Shown here: positions 63,526-64,000 of the stretch, piece by piece
Position numbering within the stretch: position 1 is the stretch's first letter
How the letters are laid out: each line of letters opens with the position of its first letter
Source: Flavipsychrobacter sp.
GTDB taxonomy: Bacteria; Bacteroidota; Bacteroidia; Chitinophagales; Chitinophagaceae
NCBI GenBank assembly: GCA_016786665.1
Contig: JAEUVZ010000007.1
Span: 1 to 64,000, forward strand
Direction: 5' to 3'
DNA length: 64,000 nucleotides
Translations under genes and position numbers: made by a program
Notes under the pieces: generated by a model
Database searches by the model: none
Told to the model about the DNA's origin: nothing
The model's input: the letters and a program-made list of their open reading frames with translations, nothing else

Positions 63526-64000
63526 TAGCTCAGCTGTAGAATAATTTGTTGTCCTTTCGTAATTTTTCCTCCCGGCGCTACCGACTGGGAACGCACTCGT
63601 CCTCTTCCACGCACTTGTACGCGGGCACCTTGCTGCTCCAGCAGGTACACAGCGTCTTTCAGTCCCATACCGCTTACATCGGGTACTACACCGGTGTACA
63701 CATGTTGCGGTGTTACCACTACCCGGCTGTTAGAGTCGCTGGATACTTGTGTAATAAGGTTATCACTCACCGACAGCGGGAACTTTATGCCCATAGAGTT
63801 CATGATAGACCGGTAGCTGGCAGCGGGGGCCTTCTGCGCCACTATGTGCACTTTAGTTACCGAGGCAATGCTATCCACGGGCTTCGTCCAGGTAGTTTTT
63901 CCCGTAGCGAATATCCGGTCAGCGATCATCTTGAATACCGGCGCGGCAATAGTTCCACCATAGTAGGCACTGGAATTTCTCCTCGTCCGTACCACTACTG
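63525..64000 (-). CDS. ftsI: Penicillin-binding transpeptidase (FtsI-like), C-terminal end only, with PASTA domain
   Basis: Only the last 158 codons are in the window; the start lies beyond it. In the final part of the transpeptidase domain YYGGTIAAPVFKMIADRIF is typical of division-specific class B PBPs. After about residue 100 of this piece a single PASTA domain is seen: VVPDVSGMGLKDAVYLLEQQGARVQVRGRGRVRSQSVAPGGKITKGQQIILQL. FtsI with a C-terminal PASTA is known in Bacteroidota. It precedes murE, the canonical dcw position, and the stop overlaps the murE start. Confidence 0.9.
   Translation of the reverse strand, partial: VVVRTRRNSSAYYGGTIAAPVFKMIADRIFATGKTTWTKPVDSIASVTKVHIVAQKAPAASYRSIMNSMGIKFPLSVSDNLITQVSSDSNSRVVVTPQHVYTGVVPDVSGMGLKDAVYLLEQQGARVQVRGRGRVRSQSVAPGGKITKGQQIILQLS

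Noticed and set aside
1-64000. CRISPR arrays, tRNA or rRNA genes, insertion sequences and prophage genes
   Set aside because: I looked for regular spaced repeats, cloverleaf-like segments and transposase or integrase motifs and found none that I could support.

Overview
The window is a chromosomal segment from a member of the Bacteroidota, most likely a Chitinophagales/Chitinophagaceae-type bacterium of about 50% GC (estimated by eye). The evidence is type IX secretion (T9SS) components and a cargo protein with a T9SS C-terminal sorting domain, a TonB-dependent receptor with an N-terminal carboxypeptidase-regulatory-like domain, DUF1573 proteins, a propeller-type LytS/LytTR two-component pair, and repeated TAnnTTTG boxes (the Bacteroidota -7 element) just upstream of genes. 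I see no insertion sequence, prophage, CRISPR array, rRNA or tRNA gene. This is mostly core chromosome with small accessory patches.

Layout. 1-4 kb: biotin ligase (cut by the window edge), divergent from rsfS-ftsH, then an orphan LUD-domain gene. 4.2-8 kb: a minus-strand sensor kinase and LytTR regulator pair with two tandem palindromes just past the regulator stop. 8.1-15.3 kb: a truncated haemoglobin-adenine deaminase pair, a class I aminotransferase, two tandem DUF1573 proteins, tsaC and cca (tRNA maturation), and a macrodomain protein. 15.3-21.8 kb: a TonB receptor and a surface lipoprotein, a class III aminotransferase and another lipoprotein. 22-24.3 kb: ugd-uxs, which makes UDP-xylose from UDP-glucose for surface polysaccharide. 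24.4-34.3 kb: a T9SS block with a large cargo protein (Ig-like repeats, dockerin-like loops, cohesin-like domain, sorting domain), a PorG-like DUF6089 protein, a 1685-residue C25-type sortase (PorU/PorU2-like) and a PorV-like protein. 34.5-37.8 kb: tyrS and a seven-haem TPR cytochrome. 38-42.4 kb: an RND pump and TolC with no adaptor gene beside them. 42.6-48.6 kb: superoxide dismutase, a phosphatase-hisS pair, a glycosyltransferase, DUF4159-rsmE and an ECF sigma factor. 49-50.7 kb: three small poorly characterised genes.

50.9-64 kb holds the division and cell wall (dcw) cluster, transcribed on the minus strand as ftsI(end)-murE-mraY-murD-ftsW-murG-murC-ftsQ-ftsA-ftsZ. Genes mostly touch or overlap. 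The one sizeable gap before ftsA (murD to ftsW) is filled by a heptanucleotide tandem repeat. The DNPR motif of MurE indicates meso-diaminopimelate peptidoglycan. FtsQ carries an unusual 145-residue Lys/Pro/Ala-rich C-terminal tail.

No single locus is a clear new defence or mobile system. The most interesting points are the sortase/PorV-like pair with its dockerin/cohesin-bearing cargo, the tandem operator-like palindromes beside the LytTR pair, the FtsQ tail, the heptamer repeat inside the dcw operon, the haemoglobin-deaminase pairing and a possible leader RNA before the multihaem cytochrome.
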